In this document: piece by piece, positions 23,364 to 34,724 of the stretch | Numbering within the stretch: position 1 is the stretch's first letter | Layout of the letters: the number at the start of each line of letters is the position of its first letter | Origin: Argopecten irradians | Lineage: Eukaryota > Mollusca > Bivalvia > Pectinida > Pectinidae | Direction: 5' to 3' | DNA: 64,000 bases | Assembly: GCF_041381155.1 (NCBI RefSeq) | Contig: NC_091134.1 | Span: 16,308,008 to 16,372,007, forward strand | Position numbers and translations under genes: made by a program | The notes under the pieces: model-generated | The model's input: the letters and a program-made list of their open reading frames with translations, nothing else | What the model was told of the DNA's origin: nothing | Databases searched by the model: none

Positions 23364-26300
23364 TTTTTTTGTGTTTTTTTTTGGGGGGGGGGGGTGCTAT
23401 AATAAAAATAGGTTGTTTTGTCCGTATATAACTGAACAAGGTGCTATCACAGGAGTTTGACGTTCTGTCAATAATATATAGTATACATATATAAAAAATA
23501 TTTTATATAGTATATAGGGGTAGTTTATATATGTATACTATATATATATATTATTTACAGAACGTCAAACTCCTGTGGTGCCATTTACGATTTCCGTTTA
23601 GAATTGTACAACATAATGTGTTAAAACATAGAACCCACACAGAATATAAAAAAATAAATCAAACTTAATGCAATTTCTGATCATTGTTCAATTAAATTAA
23701 ATTTAACACTTCCTATAAAGTAAAGGATATAAGTTACTAGTTCTATGAAACCAACATGATAAAGACATATGCACATATAGAAAACATTGGCCTATAGAAT
23801 ATAATAGATGGGAGTTTTCATGTTTTCTTTTCCTTATTTATACACAAAACAATATCTTAATTATTTTATTGAAAATATACGTAATTATTAAAAAACACCA
23901 TTCGGGTCTATCCCTTCAAAACTTGAAGTACTTCCGTGTTGTATTTACGACGTCATAATGATGGTTATCTGTTTATTGTGTGGCAAATGGAGTTTTGTTT
24001 GATAGCCCTTTTGTACATTTCCGTATGTCAAAGCAGTACTATACAATATGTATTCTGAATATTAAACATGGTTCAAATGTTCACTATAAAGAACATAGGT
24101 ATTTGCTAACAACTTGAAGTGCTTAAATAAATATTTTTTCAAGTTGACAACATTTAGGAGATATTCATGGATGTGTTTTTTTTTCTAAAACGCCCCACTC
24201 CCATCCTATATACCTCCACCACTTGGTTATGATGTTCGAGGTCTCCAGACATTCTACAACTAGCTCTCCACCCCTTGACCGTGATTGCAAGGTGGTGAGA
24301 TGGCTGACATTCTACCTCCACCCCTGGGTTACAATTGCTGAGTGGTTAAAATGTCTGACATTCTACATTTGTTCCGCTAGCACTCTACCCCTGGTTTATG
24401 GTGGCCGAATGGTTAAGATGTCGGGCATTCTACCACTAGTCCTCCACCCCTGGGTCACAGTAGCTGAGTGGCTAAGATGCCCAGATATTCTACCACTAAC
24501 CCTCTACCTCTGGGTCTTGATGGCAAAGCGGTTAAGGTGTCTGACATTCTGCTACTAGACCTCCACCCCTGGGTCATGATGACCAACTGGTTAAGATATC
24601 TGATATTTTACCACTAGCCAGCCCTCTACCCCTGGTCTATGATAGCTGAGTGGTTCGGTGACCGCCTTATATCCCTACAGCCCAATAGTCCGAAAGCCCG
24701 TTAGTCCGATGGGCCGATAGTCCGAAGGCCCGTTAGTCCGAAGGCCCGTTAGTCCGAAGGCCCGATAGTCCGAAGGCCCGATAGTCCGACAACAGATGAT
24801 ATAACTTGAAATTATATGCTAACAGTACCCGAAATGAAACAAACATTTATTACAGTGTTCGATACAAAAGACCCTTATGTGACTCTGAAAATGATAATTA
24901 AGAACGAAATGTACAGTAAAAAAAAGAATTGTCCGATTTATACATTTATTTACGGGAAGAACGATGGCTACAGGACGTTACCCTGAAGAACTCAACGTTT
25001 GGGTAATGATGTCACAGAAGTTATATCAATTAACTCGAAGTTTCTAAAAATGCAAAACTTTGAGTCGATATGTTATAGTATATATCGATCCTCACCTACC
25101 ATGTATTAACAATGTATAAAAGTCAATTTTTGTAAGATTTGATGGTTTATATACATCATTCATTCATAGAGTAATGTCTATCCTTATACAATCAAATAAC
25201 ATTGCACATAAGGTTTACTTTCTTCGGACATCTAAAGCTTGTATGTTTGTAAGAAAAATCATTGAAGGTATGTTTATGAGATATTTTATACAATGTGAGA
25301 CATTTTCTTATCGAAAACATACCAAACTATGAAAGTAACGTGAATTATAACAACAGCATAACTTGTAATATTTACTGATTTTCGGACTAACGGGCCTTCG
25401 GACTATTGGGCCTTCGGAATATTGGGCCGTAGGGATATAAGGGTGTCACCGAGTGGGGTAAGAGTGGAGTGGTTCAAATGTCCAGTTATTCTACCACTAA
25501 CCCTCCACCCTACATGTAGTGAAAGCGGTTTTTCCCCAAGGATTCACTACTTATTACCGTTAATAGTAAATGAATGCAAGTCATTACGCTCCTATATTCA
25601 CGATAATGGTGTGTTTCTAATACGTACGTTATCTTCTGAAGTAGGTTATTTAATGTCTATGTATTGTACATGTACCACCTCATCAAAACCAACAGGAAGT
25701 GTCTGTCACATACAAACTGAGTACACGATTAAATGATAACGATGTATAGGGAAGTATTTTAATTTCAGGAAGATCTATAATGGGTATATTTTGTTATATC
25801 AATCAGTGTTTATTGTGTGTACAGTTGTGTGGCAATGAGGTAGTTTATCTAATAGAATGCATTATACATATATACAATGTACATGTCTGTGCATATTTAT
25901 GTTTCATTTTTGTGATAATTGAGTAGGAATTTTAAGCAGAAAGAGAAAAAGCTAAAATATTTTTTTCTTTCAAAATGTTCGTAGCAGGTAAGCAGAAATG
26001 TAGGAATATATAGGAACGTTTGAAAAAATAACAAATATACAATATAACAGATACAACAATACACTGACTGTACTTCACAACAGTAAATAATCAGATCACT
26101 GTGCCTCTGATCACTGGGTACAATTCCTCCATATAAATCTAATGGGTGTTTTGTTTGATATTTTGAATATTTTATACTTGTATTCATTATGCATTTATTA
26201 GTTATAAACATAAGTATGAAGTTTGTGGAGATAGATAAATTCAATCATCATTTTTATATAACAGTTGAATGTGGCTTAACCTATATGTATTTTAAAAATC

Positions 26301-29300
26301 TTCCATGGTGAATTCATAAATACAGCAAAAGTTGCTTACTCCCCTTAACAATCTTACTTTAAATACAGAATCCAGTATCCATGACTGGCCCCAAACCTCA
26401 TGGGTGATGACCAATGGCTAGTAAGCCGATATGGACATGTTTTGGACTGCATCTATATGGGTAGAGGGAAATTAAAACCTGTCATAGAATACTGGATTCA
26501 GTACCAATAACCTTCCAATTATCTTCTATATACATAGTTATTTGCAATTAAACATCATTGAAAAATACTGTAGCTACAAACTTCCACATTCATATTATAT
26601 ATCTGATAATTATAATATGTTTATACTGTTATATATATTATAAACAACGCTGTATGTCTTATGTATTTTGCTATGTACTAGGTGTTACTTAGGGGAGAAC
26701 TCAGACAGGCTATGCCTGTTGTTCAATCCCTTTCCAAATATTTTTTTTGAAATAGAATTTGTTGAAATTGAAATAACATGTAAATGTTATGTACCATTTT
26801 ATCATGTGATAAGCGTAAAAAAATGTTTCGTTGGTAACTTGTCTCATTTTCAGTTCATTTTCTCTTATAACATATGCGGTAGGTATAGGTTTCCGTAAAT
26901 TTATCAGGGAATGAAATTAAGGATTATTGACGTCCATTATGAGATCAGATATGACACACTACTACACAAAGTACACGTATTGGTTTTGGCAAAAGTAAAG
27001 GTCAATTTAGTACAAGATTGATTTCGACCATATAAGTGTATTGAAAAATATGATAATCGCTAAAATAGATGCGCTAACTGGAAATAGTTCCTTAACAACA
27101 AACACTAAATTTCTTCTGTTTCATATTTTCCCCGTACCGATATTGCACTACCAGTCCATTATTCCTTGAAAGACACTGGCCGTAGATGTAGATAGGTGTT
27201 TTTCCCTCTTTCTCCGGCTTTCCTCTTTCCTTTGTTTTGCTCTTTGCTGCTCTTTTTGATATTTATCAAAGGTCCATTAATTCATAAACTTTTTAATGAA
27301 CTGTAGTTTGGACTGGTACATTTAAATGTTGTCGGACTAAATTGACTGTTGTTTTGTAGTTTGGTGATGATGAAGTTAATGTTTTTCCTTTTGTTACCTT
27401 AGGTACGCTGGTATCATTTTCATCAGCGCAGACGACAGATAACAGCACAGTACCATCACCAATGAGTACGCCACCAACGACTACAGGGAATGTTACTTCG
27501 ATGTCCAATTCTTCAACAATGATGGCCATGATGGAAACAACAGAGAGTATGTCGACGCCATCTTCAATACCAGCAACACCAGTTTCACTGGAAACAACAA
27601 CAATAGCAGACAATGGTTCTACATCAGGCATGTCGTATGGTAACGCAACAATGCTTACATCAACAGCAATGGCAACGACTGCACCAGAACCGTCAACTTC
27701 CGGTGGAGGACCGGAAATGACATCGTCATCTACCAATGCGTCAACATCATCATCGCCAACGACAGTGTCGATGACTACTCCACAAACAACAACACCGGAT
27801 CCGACAACAACAATGTCAACAACAACAACAACAACACAGTCGACGACGACGACAACACTGGAACCAACAACAACGACGACTACGATGACAACAACGACAA
27901 CAAAAATGCCGAAAGGGGAAACCGCAAAAGGTAATTTACATTTTCGAAAAAACAATAACTTTTTAACTTCTGCATTTTCATCTTTCGTTTATGCAGCTTT
28001 TTGAAGTCGCGTCTTTGATGCAATTTACATTATAAAACTAAAATTTTCGGATACATGTACTAACAAATACCACGGAAAGGAAAATTCTTAATCAAACATC
28101 AACCTTCATTTTGAATTAAATGCACTATGGTTATTTTGTCTAAGTCACGAGGTCTTTTAGAACACATCTGCTTTAGAGTGACGTTAAATATATTTATTAT
28201 ACGTTGTACAGAAGGTATAAGTGATATATAAACTGGTCCGATACAACATCACATTGTCGCATTGTTGCTCTTCGATTGGTGCATTGTCTTTTTCCGTTTG
28301 GCAGATTGTCGCAGTCAAATGGCGGTGTCGCCTATGCGATATTGCCGAAATCAGTCACATTATGTTGCATGCAAATGTGCCACCAATAGCTTCCAAAACC
28401 AGACTGAGGATTATTTTGTGGGAATTTTTGTTGAAGCGAAAATGATGATTTTGAAAGGAAAATTATTAATCTTTTCAACAGCTTTAACCGTTTTGTAAAG
28501 ACCCACTAGAAATATACTCAGCAAAATAAGTTTTGATTTTTGGCGCTTAGCTCGACGGGGTAGACATTGTTTGATCTTGGCAAGCTTTCCATCCTTCTCC
28601 TATTCCATCTATATTGAATAAAGGGGCGCAACTGCTCTAGTCTTAAAACGGGACAATCGTTAAGGGGATGTAACTCGTATATTCCTAACTAAAACTGCTA
28701 ACGACAGCGACCTTGCTGACGTTGTGTGTTTAACATTGTATAAAATTACTTTCTCAGAATCAATTCGAAATCCATCCTCATGGACACAAGTCCAACCCTG
28801 AAAATACTTATAACAAAAAAAATTATAATAATAATAAAGCCAAAATATATGGCAAGGAATCTTTTTAATAAATATATCTGTAAATATGTAACTTAACTTT
28901 CTGCAATCTGAGTTTTTACTCTCTCCTTTAAACCATTTAATCTTTATCTATTTAGTTGTTATTCAAGACACCATGTTTGGGACTATCGGATTACCGTTAT
29001 TCCTGATAACCCTGGCAGCGCTCATCTGTATAGTGGTAGCCGTCGCTATATACTTTTTCCACGGGAAGCGGAAGTCAGGTTCACATTATCTGAATGAAAA
29101 TGGCGGCCCCGGAGGTAACGTCAGAGCAGCGCCGATGGTTCTACAAATGGAAGACTATGGCACGAACTTCGAGACCATTGATTTGGAGGATGATGGGTAA
29201 GGTTAATTTGGGTTAATGTCCTACGACCTTTTAAATATTAGTTCCGGATTTTTTTTGGAACCGTTTCCTGATTAGATTAGAACGAAACGAGTAAGAATAA

Positions 29301-29880
29301 AAATGAATATGTCTTCTTCTTCAAATAGCTAATTCATATGTTGCCAGCTAAAACGGAGTCCAAATAATTTATGTTTATTAATAGATTTCCAAACTTTTCT
29401 ACGTATATCATTCTACTCCATACTTGGTTTTGGAACAAAAAAAATCGTAAAAATCTCCATGGGTCAAGATTGCCTTAGTTTACATTTAAAGTGTTTTGTT
29501 ATATGAAATTTGCTTTATACAGTAAACCAAAGGCCGATAATGGCGGAAACCAAGGACTTCTATCATTCAAAGTCCAAAAGGCTGAGGACGACACCGCAAG
29601 TAATGATGACGTCAACTCAATCACCGCAGAACCACCATCTTGGCTGCGAGTCGAGCCTTCAAACAATGATGAGACTGCCTCAAACTTTTCTACGCAAGCG
29701 CAGACTGATGACGTAGAAACTAAACAGGACGTCGATGAACCTTCAGATGAGAACGAGACGAAACCCGATGACAAGGAATCTGACAAGCTCTCGTTGAACA
29801 GTCTCACATTTGATGAAAATGAACTTCTCCCTCCTCCGCCCGCGAACGATGACATGGTTGAGGAAAAAACAGAAATGTGA
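22945..29880 (+). CDS. Mucin-like single-pass membrane protein
   Basis: Exons 22945-22996, 27403-27930, 28956-29196 and 29523-29880; phases 1, 1 and 2 match and give 392 residues. Residues 1-26 are a signal peptide (VLLICLACTLVSFSSA, cut before QTT). Residues 27 to about 193 are an ectodomain rich in Thr, Ser and Pro, ending in long Thr runs with PTTTTT-type blocks, so dense O-glycosylation is expected, with a few N-x-S/T sites. A membrane helix covers about 204-228 (FLITLAALICIVVAVAIYFF) followed by HGKRK, giving a type I topology. The cytoplasmic tail of about 160 residues is acidic, with ETIDLEDD, a PPPP run and EEKTEM at the end. It is probably a cell-surface mucin. No adhesion or enzymatic domain is seen, and no family name can be given. 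Confidence 0.88.
23329..23362. repeat. GT microsatellite
   Basis: About 17 TG units, followed by T and G runs to 23395, in intron 1 of the mucin-like gene. Confidence 0.95.
23440..23582. mobile_element. Foldback element in mucin-like gene intron 1
   Basis: Arms share CACAGGAGTTTGACGTTCTG and then AATAATATATAG and GTATACATATATAA. The palindrome is about 143 bp with an AT-only centre. There is no coding capacity. Confidence 0.75.
24223..24647 (+). repeat. tRNA-like tandem array (SINE-head derived)
   Basis: About seven diverged units of 60-66 bp with the pattern TGGCCGAGTGGTTAAGATGT, CTGACATTCTACCACTA and CCTCCACCCCTGGGTC. The TGGCCGAGTGGTTAAG part matches the A box of Leu/Ser-type tRNAs and of tRNA-derived SINEs. 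It continues after the foldback element at 25451 to about 25512, followed by a SINE-body-like GGTTTTTCCCC. The element therefore jumped into the array. Confidence 0.7.
24656..25450. mobile_element. hAT-like foldback element with subterminal arrays, copy 2
   Basis: Ends CGGTGACCGCCTTATATCCC and GGGATATAAGGGTGTCACC. Target duplication GAGTGGTT (24648-24655) against GAGTGGGG (25451-25458), 6 of 8 bases. Arrays of the TAGTCCGAAGGCCCGT unit lie at the left end, with fewer units at the right. It is inverted relative to copy 1, with which it shares AACAGATGATATAACTTGAA-like sequence. It lies within the tRNA-like array. Confidence 0.85.
25513..27402 (+). other. Mucin-like gene intron 1, distal part
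   Basis: AT-rich. A small inverted-repeat element lies at 26365-26502. A weak SINE-body-like stretch occurs near 27178-27225 (TTCTCCGGCTTTCCTC). Short open frames show no motif. Confidence 0.45.
26365..26502. mobile_element. Short inverted-repeat element
   Basis: ACAGAATCCAGTATCCATGAC at the left pairs with GTCATAGAATACTGGATTCA at the right, with a 95-bp loop. Probably a MITE fragment. Confidence 0.55.
27403..27930 (+). CDS. Mucin-like gene exon 2 (Thr/Ser-rich ectodomain)
   Basis: Enters after TTTGTTACCTTAG in phase 1 and completes the signal peptide. Codes about 176 residues with many ACA/ACG/ACC codons. The antisense frame 27955-27293 is open and Val-rich only because these codons are repetitive. 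The Thr runs at 27780-27905 are probably variable in length between individuals. Confidence 0.88.
28956..29196 (+). CDS. Mucin-like gene exon 3 (membrane segment)
   Basis: Enters after ATCTATTTAG in phase 1 with VVIQDTMFGTIGLP, then the hydrophobic helix and the basic stop-transfer HGKRKSG. The donor is GTAAGG at 29197, phase 2. Confidence 0.88.
29523..29880 (+). CDS. Mucin-like gene exon 4 (acidic cytoplasmic tail)
   Basis: Enters after TGCTTTATACAG in phase 2 and reads GKPKADNGGNQGLLSF, then an Asp/Glu/Ser-rich tail to TGA at 29878. A possible polyadenylation signal AATAAA lies at 30077-30082, inside the first downstream repeat unit; the second unit has lost it. Confidence 0.86.
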
Positions 29881-29893
29881 CGTTGTATTTCCG

Positions 29894-31120
29894 CTTCCGG
29901 TTGTAGTAAAATTTGAAAATCGGGAATGAATTTTGACAATAGCTTACACTTTGAAGGTTCAACTCTGTAATTTAAAATTTGGTTACTTAAAAATTGATAT
30001 TTTATATTTACTTCATAATGAACGGGTGGAGTGTGTTGCTTGGTGTCTTCGTCGGCATGCATTAGTGATGTAGAACAATAAAAATGACAAGAGTTCCACT
30101 ATACAAGAAGACGCCACACGAATATTCCGCGGTCTCAAAAACACACATCTGCACTTCATACACGCGACACACCACATACATGGAAGGTCGTCCTTTCATG
30201 ACCCTGGATACCAATAAGACGTTAACTAATTAATCCAACAAACTATCAAACAAACAAACAAACAAACAAACAAAGATTCCCATGACGCTATAATGTCAAG
30301 TTCCGATGATATCCCTAATCGTCATCATTTGTAATGTCAATCTCACATTAATTTATTCTTTTTGTGGTGATATATTAGCGGTATGTAGCGGCTACCGCTC
30401 ACCTGGATTACAAACATGTATATTTTTGCGGTAATCTGAATGCATTTTTGTTTTTAATTAATTCTTAAAATGACTAGCTTGATGAAAGGTTCATCGCATT
30501 GCCTATTATGTTCTTCCGGTTGTAGTAAAATTTGAAAATCGGGAATGAATTTTGACAATAGCTTACATTTGAAGGTTCAACTCTGTAATTTGAAATTGGT
30601 TACTTAAAAATTGATATTATATATTTACTTCATAATGAACGGATGGGGTGTGTTGTTTGGTGTCTTCGTCGGCATGCTTCAGTGATGAAGAGCAATACAA
30701 AGGGCAAGAGTTCCAATATACAAGAAGACGCCACACGAATATACCGCGGTCTCAAAAAACACACTTCTGCACTTCATACACGTAACACACCACATACATG
30801 GAAGGTCGTCCTTTCATGACCCCGGATACAAATAAGACGTTAATCAATTAATCCAACAAACAAACAAACAAACAAACAAAGATTCCCATGACGCTCTAAT
30901 GTCGTGTTCCGATGATATCCCTAATCGTCATCATTTGTAATGTCAATCTCACATTAATTTATTCTTTTTGTGGTGATATATTAGCGGTATGTAGCGGCTA
31001 CCGCTCACCTGGATTACAAACATGTATATTTTTGCGGTAATCCGAATGCATTTTTGTTTTTAATTAATTCTTAAAATGACTAACACTTGATGAAAGGTTC
31101 ATCGCATTGCCTATTATGTT
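29894..31120. repeat. Tandem duplication of the region after the mucin-like gene, unit about 615 bp
   Basis: Unit 1 at 29894-30512 and unit 2 at 30513-31120, nearly identical, each starting CTTCCGGTTGTAGTAAAATT and ending GCATTGCCTATTATG. Unit 1 begins 14 bases after the stop codon, so the 3' untranslated region was copied. Each unit carries part of a SINE of the 44981/56731 family on the minus strand and a CAAA run. Confidence 0.93.
30084..30275 (-). mobile_element. SINE fragment, CAAA-tailed family (in duplication unit 1)
   Basis: Shares GTTCCACTATACAAGAAGAC, CATGGAAGGTCGTCC-like and GACGTTAACTAATTAAT-like words with the element at 56731-57098, ending in CAAA repeats. Only the tail half is present. 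The second duplication unit holds the matching piece at about 30706-30880. Confidence 0.65.
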
Positions 31121-32512
31121 ATACTTTTGTGTCTTATTTATGTCAATTATAGAAGTATATGTAGCTTATGTATATATACATGTACATACTCTCTATCATG
31201 ATGTGGCATGTTTCACACGTTAACCAATAATTTTAATTTGTCATATATACCTTCATTCAATAATGTTTTGTTGCGCACAATTATGCATGAATAGGATTGG
31301 ACTTTACAAGCACCATTTCGTTAATAATTTATGCACATTCACAACATCATCACGATCCCATCTTTCAAAATAAAAAAAAAACACCGCATACATTATAACT
31401 TGTTTTGTGATTTATTTAAATAATATAATTATCGTAAGTTACTATCTATTTAATTTCCTTCAAAACATACTAATGAAGACCACACTATCCATCTCTTCAC
31501 TGTACACAAAGAGAAAATCTATGAAATAACAGTTGGTAACTTTTCATCTCCATGTTTGATCAAGATTTAATTTGTTTTTAAGAGTTTCAGTTAACAGAAG
31601 CAAATAAAAACAATAGTACAGGTAAAATCCATTTACATTCTAAATACTTTTGAGACAGCCCCTAAGGGTAATGATGACTTCTGTCTTCGTATCCAGGAAG
31701 TAACGACATCATCAGTAGTTTACACATTGCGTAGTTTACACATTGCGAAATTCAGATAAAGCTGTTATGTTTCTCAATTCTGAAAGCTCCCTCCCCTTTA
31801 CTTTAAAGAATTCTTAAATATGGCAGCTAAGGTAACGTTTCCATTTTGATCCAACTCTTTTGGAAGAGCTAAAAATAATATTACCATGTTCTTTAAAGGA
31901 ATAATGGCAACAATTAACTCGATCACTCTTACAAACACATGTTAGTTATCACAGCAAATAAAAAAATTGTTATAATAACGTAACGTTTGTCAATTATTTT
32001 AAATTCTTCAAAAACATGTGCCTTGATAACTAATTTACTGTACAAATCATCTTGAACGCATTATCATCTTTCGAAATGCATTTTCAAAATTGTATTCAGC
32101 AGAACATGCAAATGTAACAGGGATCTTAGAATTAGCTAAGTTTATATCAATATGGACCCATATTGCCATAAACAATATTAAAATGATTTGATGGTCTAGA
32201 TAAAAAAATCGGTTAAATTTGAATTCTACATAGTAACTGTAACTAATTCTCCTATCCATGTGGCATTTATATTAGCATTTCAGATACTAAGCAAAGGATA
32301 GGTCTAGAAAATTATAAACTTGTAACATATGCATTTCACTTTTCACTGTGATATAGCAATTGCAAATGCATGGGGATCACCTGATCCATTATATAAGTGC
32401 GGTCAAGGTCACAGGATAAAAAGTTTGATTAATACATTCGTAGATTTCCATGCCAACATTAAAAGAGTTTAAGGCATTGTTTCAATGAATCCATTCTATA
32501 TGGATTCTAAAG
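31121..32512. other. Intergenic AT-rich region
   Basis: No gene, repeat array or strong hairpin was seen. A doubled GTAGTTTACACATTGCG occurs near 31717-31746. Confidence 0.5.
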
Positions 32513-33006
32513 TTTTCCCTGTCAACAACATTGGTGACAAGGTCAAAAGGTTTTCCCTGTCAACAACATTGGTAACAAGGTCAAAAGGTTTTCCCTGTCA
32601 ACAACATTGGTTACAAGGTCAAAAGGTTTTCCCTGTCAACAACATTGGTTACAAGGTCAAAAGGTTTTCCCTGTCAACAACATTGGTTACAAGGTCAAAA
32701 GGTTTTCCCTGTCAACAACATTGGTTACAAGGTCAAAAGGTTTTCCCTGTCAACAACATTGGTAACAAGGTCAAAAAGTTTTCCCTGTCAACAACATTGG
32801 TTACAAGGTCAAAAGGTTTTCCCTGCCAACAACATTGGTAACAAGGTCAAAAGGTTTTCCCTGCCAACAACATTGGTAACAAGGTCAAAAGGTTTTCCCT
32901 GTCAACAACATTGGTTACAAGGTCAAAAGGTTTTCCCTGTCAACAACATTGGTTACAAGGTCAAAAGGTTTTCGCTGTCAACAACATTGGTTACAAGGTC
33001 AAAAGG
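32513..33006. repeat. 38-bp minisatellite, 13 units
   Basis: Period exactly 38 with very few base changes; each unit reads TTTTCCCTGTCAACAACATT then GGTTACAAGGTCAAAAGG. Because 38 is not a multiple of 3, overlapping open frames (32485-32841, 32645-33064) arise by chance. Every unit holds ACAAGGTCA, an extended nuclear-receptor half-site. High identity suggests recent expansion. Confidence 0.97.
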
Positions 33007-33290
33007 TACAATAGTTCATTTGCTTCATTCTTATTTGATTACGAAATTTCAATGGCAGCACTAAACATCCATAAGTAAATACAGTCATAATTTCATGAAT
33101 CCATTCGCGCTGGTTCTAAACATTGTTTTCGTCATTTTCAATTAATGAACTGTATTATTCATTGCTTTTTGTACACTAATTTCACGGGAACCATTTCATC
33201 ATGGTCGCCATTAGTTCGTTGAGCTTTGGTAATATTTTGAGTGCAATATGGTTACAGCAAAGACATCAACCACATATATGACTATGACCC

Positions 33291-34724
33291 TCAATGTCTT
33301 TCCACACTCTCGTCGCTGTCGGCGTCAAGGTCTGCCACGGAGGAGAGAGATTCAAACCCTGACGTTTTTTCTGTATAGTCCATGGTGAGATTACAGTTAA
33401 AGTCCTGAGTACTTGTAAGAGGGTAGGTGAAATCACCAGGGAACTCCTGACATACGCCGTCAACTTGGCTTATAAATGCGATCATTTTCCGACAACTGTC
33501 AATCTTAAGATCCGCGAAATAATACGCCAGCACGGGCCACGGCAGCATTGACGTCACAATATCGCGTCGGAGAGGGATAAAGTTACTGGCTATCACACGC
33601 TCGAGTAAACACAAATATGGCGGCATGACGTGATGCATGTCGATGTGACGCACACTCACTAGAGGACACGTGTCGTCACACTCGTGAAGAGAACAGAACA
33701 GGTTCTTGAGATCTTGCAAGTCCTTGTCATTTTGACACTTGATGATAAAAGCGTTAAGTTCGATGAGCAAATCTAACTTCCGGCTACACACGACTGCTCT
33801 ACGGGGAATGGAAATGGTTTCCAATGGAGACGTCATAGCTGTGAGAGTTACCGTTCCTTTGATGTTCTCGTGAAGTCTTTCATAAACAAGCCATGGCACG
33901 TGCGTCCTTAACGACCAGGCAAAAAGGCCCGCCAAAGTATCCTCCCAGGTCGAGGCTTGAAATCGCGTGTTCAACTTCACGCATGTTTCTACATCAAGAT
34001 TTTTATTCATGGCCAGCACGTTTATCGGTGGTTTAAACGGTTTGTGCGTCACGGAGGAGATGTGACAGAGCGGCCATGGGTCTTCTTCCAACATGAACTC
34101 AACCTCGTGTTCCATAATGCGACCCGTGTAACTGGTGCATATCCGCAGGAAGTAGTAAGTTTCCAATACACCGTCTAGTGTGTCATGTTTCTCTATGAAC
34201 ACCGGTCCGCCTGGTTTACCGGAATCGTAAATCGGTAAATCCGGGTATTCGTTTTTCGTCAGCAGAAAACGCGATACTGATTTGTCATCAGATTCGTAGT
34301 CCATCACTTCTAAATAGTACATGTTCAATTTGCTTATCAAATGGTCGTGATCAGAGCGCGGGAAAAAGATAGAAAACTTAATGTTCCCAACACGTGATTC
34401 GTCATCAATACTGATTATGTCGGCCTTTTCTGGTTGGTACCAAAGACCCCGGATGCGTGGATAGTCCCGCAAAATGGAGTAGTCATGCGTCGGAACGAGG
34501 GTGGTCGCTTGGTTTGCAATCACTGGAATTGCATCATCGAAAGGGAGGATACTACTGATGCAGTCGAATTTGTGATAGTACATCGGCCGGAAGTTCTCCC
34601 ATTCTCCTTGGTCGATTGTTTCCGGTATAAGTCGGTACTGGTTGTTGTCGACTGAGGGTCTCCATAGAGTTAGCGTCTCGTCCTCCAAGGAGATTTCCGT
34701 TATCTTGTGGTGAACGTTCTTCGG
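33291..34724 (-). CDS. Unrecognised gene, long 3' exon
   Basis: Acceptor TTTCTTTATATTACAG and then 477 codons to a TAG or equivalent stop at 33293-33291. Length, even codon use and GC well above its surroundings make this the most secure coding block in the locus. Sequence marks: KPGGPVFIEKHDTLDGVLET, KPFKPPINVLAMNKNLDVET, FIPLRRDIVTSMLPWPVLAY. It stays as a hypothetical protein. Confidence 0.85.
   Translation of the reverse strand, partial: PKNVHHKITEISLEDETLTLWRPSVDNNQYRLIPETIDQGEWENFRPMYYHKFDCISSILPFDDAIPVIANQATTLVPTHDYSILRDYPRIRGLWYQPEKADIISIDDESRVGNIKFSIFFPRSDHDHLISKLNMYYLEVMDYESDDKSVSRFLLTKNEYPDLPIYDSGKPGGPVFIEKHDTLDGVLETYYFLRICTSYTGRIMEHEVEFMLEEDPWPLCHISSVTHKPFKPPINVLAMNKNLDVETCVKLNTRFQASTWEDTLAGLFAWSLRTHVPWLVYERLHENIKGTVTLTAMTSPLETISIPRRAVVCSRKLDLLIELNAFIIKCQNDKDLQDLKNLFCSLHECDDTCPLVSVRHIDMHHVMPPYLCLLERVIASNFIPLRRDIVTSMLPWPVLAYYFADLKIDSCRKMIAFISQVDGVCQEFPGDFTYPLTSTQDFNCNLTMDYTEKTSGFESLSSVADLDADSDESVERH

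Noticed and set aside
27293-27955. 220-codon Val-rich open frame on the minus strand
   Set aside because: It is the antisense of the Thr-rich exon 2 of the mucin-like gene; ACA/ACG/ACC codons read backwards give Val, Gly and Cys codons without stops.
29499-30062. 187-codon minus-strand frame
   Set aside because: Antisense shadow of mucin-like exon 4, running into its duplicated 3' region.
32513-33006. Possible CRISPR-like array
   Set aside because: Units are contiguous with no unique spacers, and the genome is eukaryotic. The same holds for the 16-bp arrays in the foldback elements.
32485-33064. Repetitive open frames over the 38-bp minisatellite
   Set aside because: The period is not a multiple of 3, so all frames stay open by repetition; there is no start context, splice site or domain.
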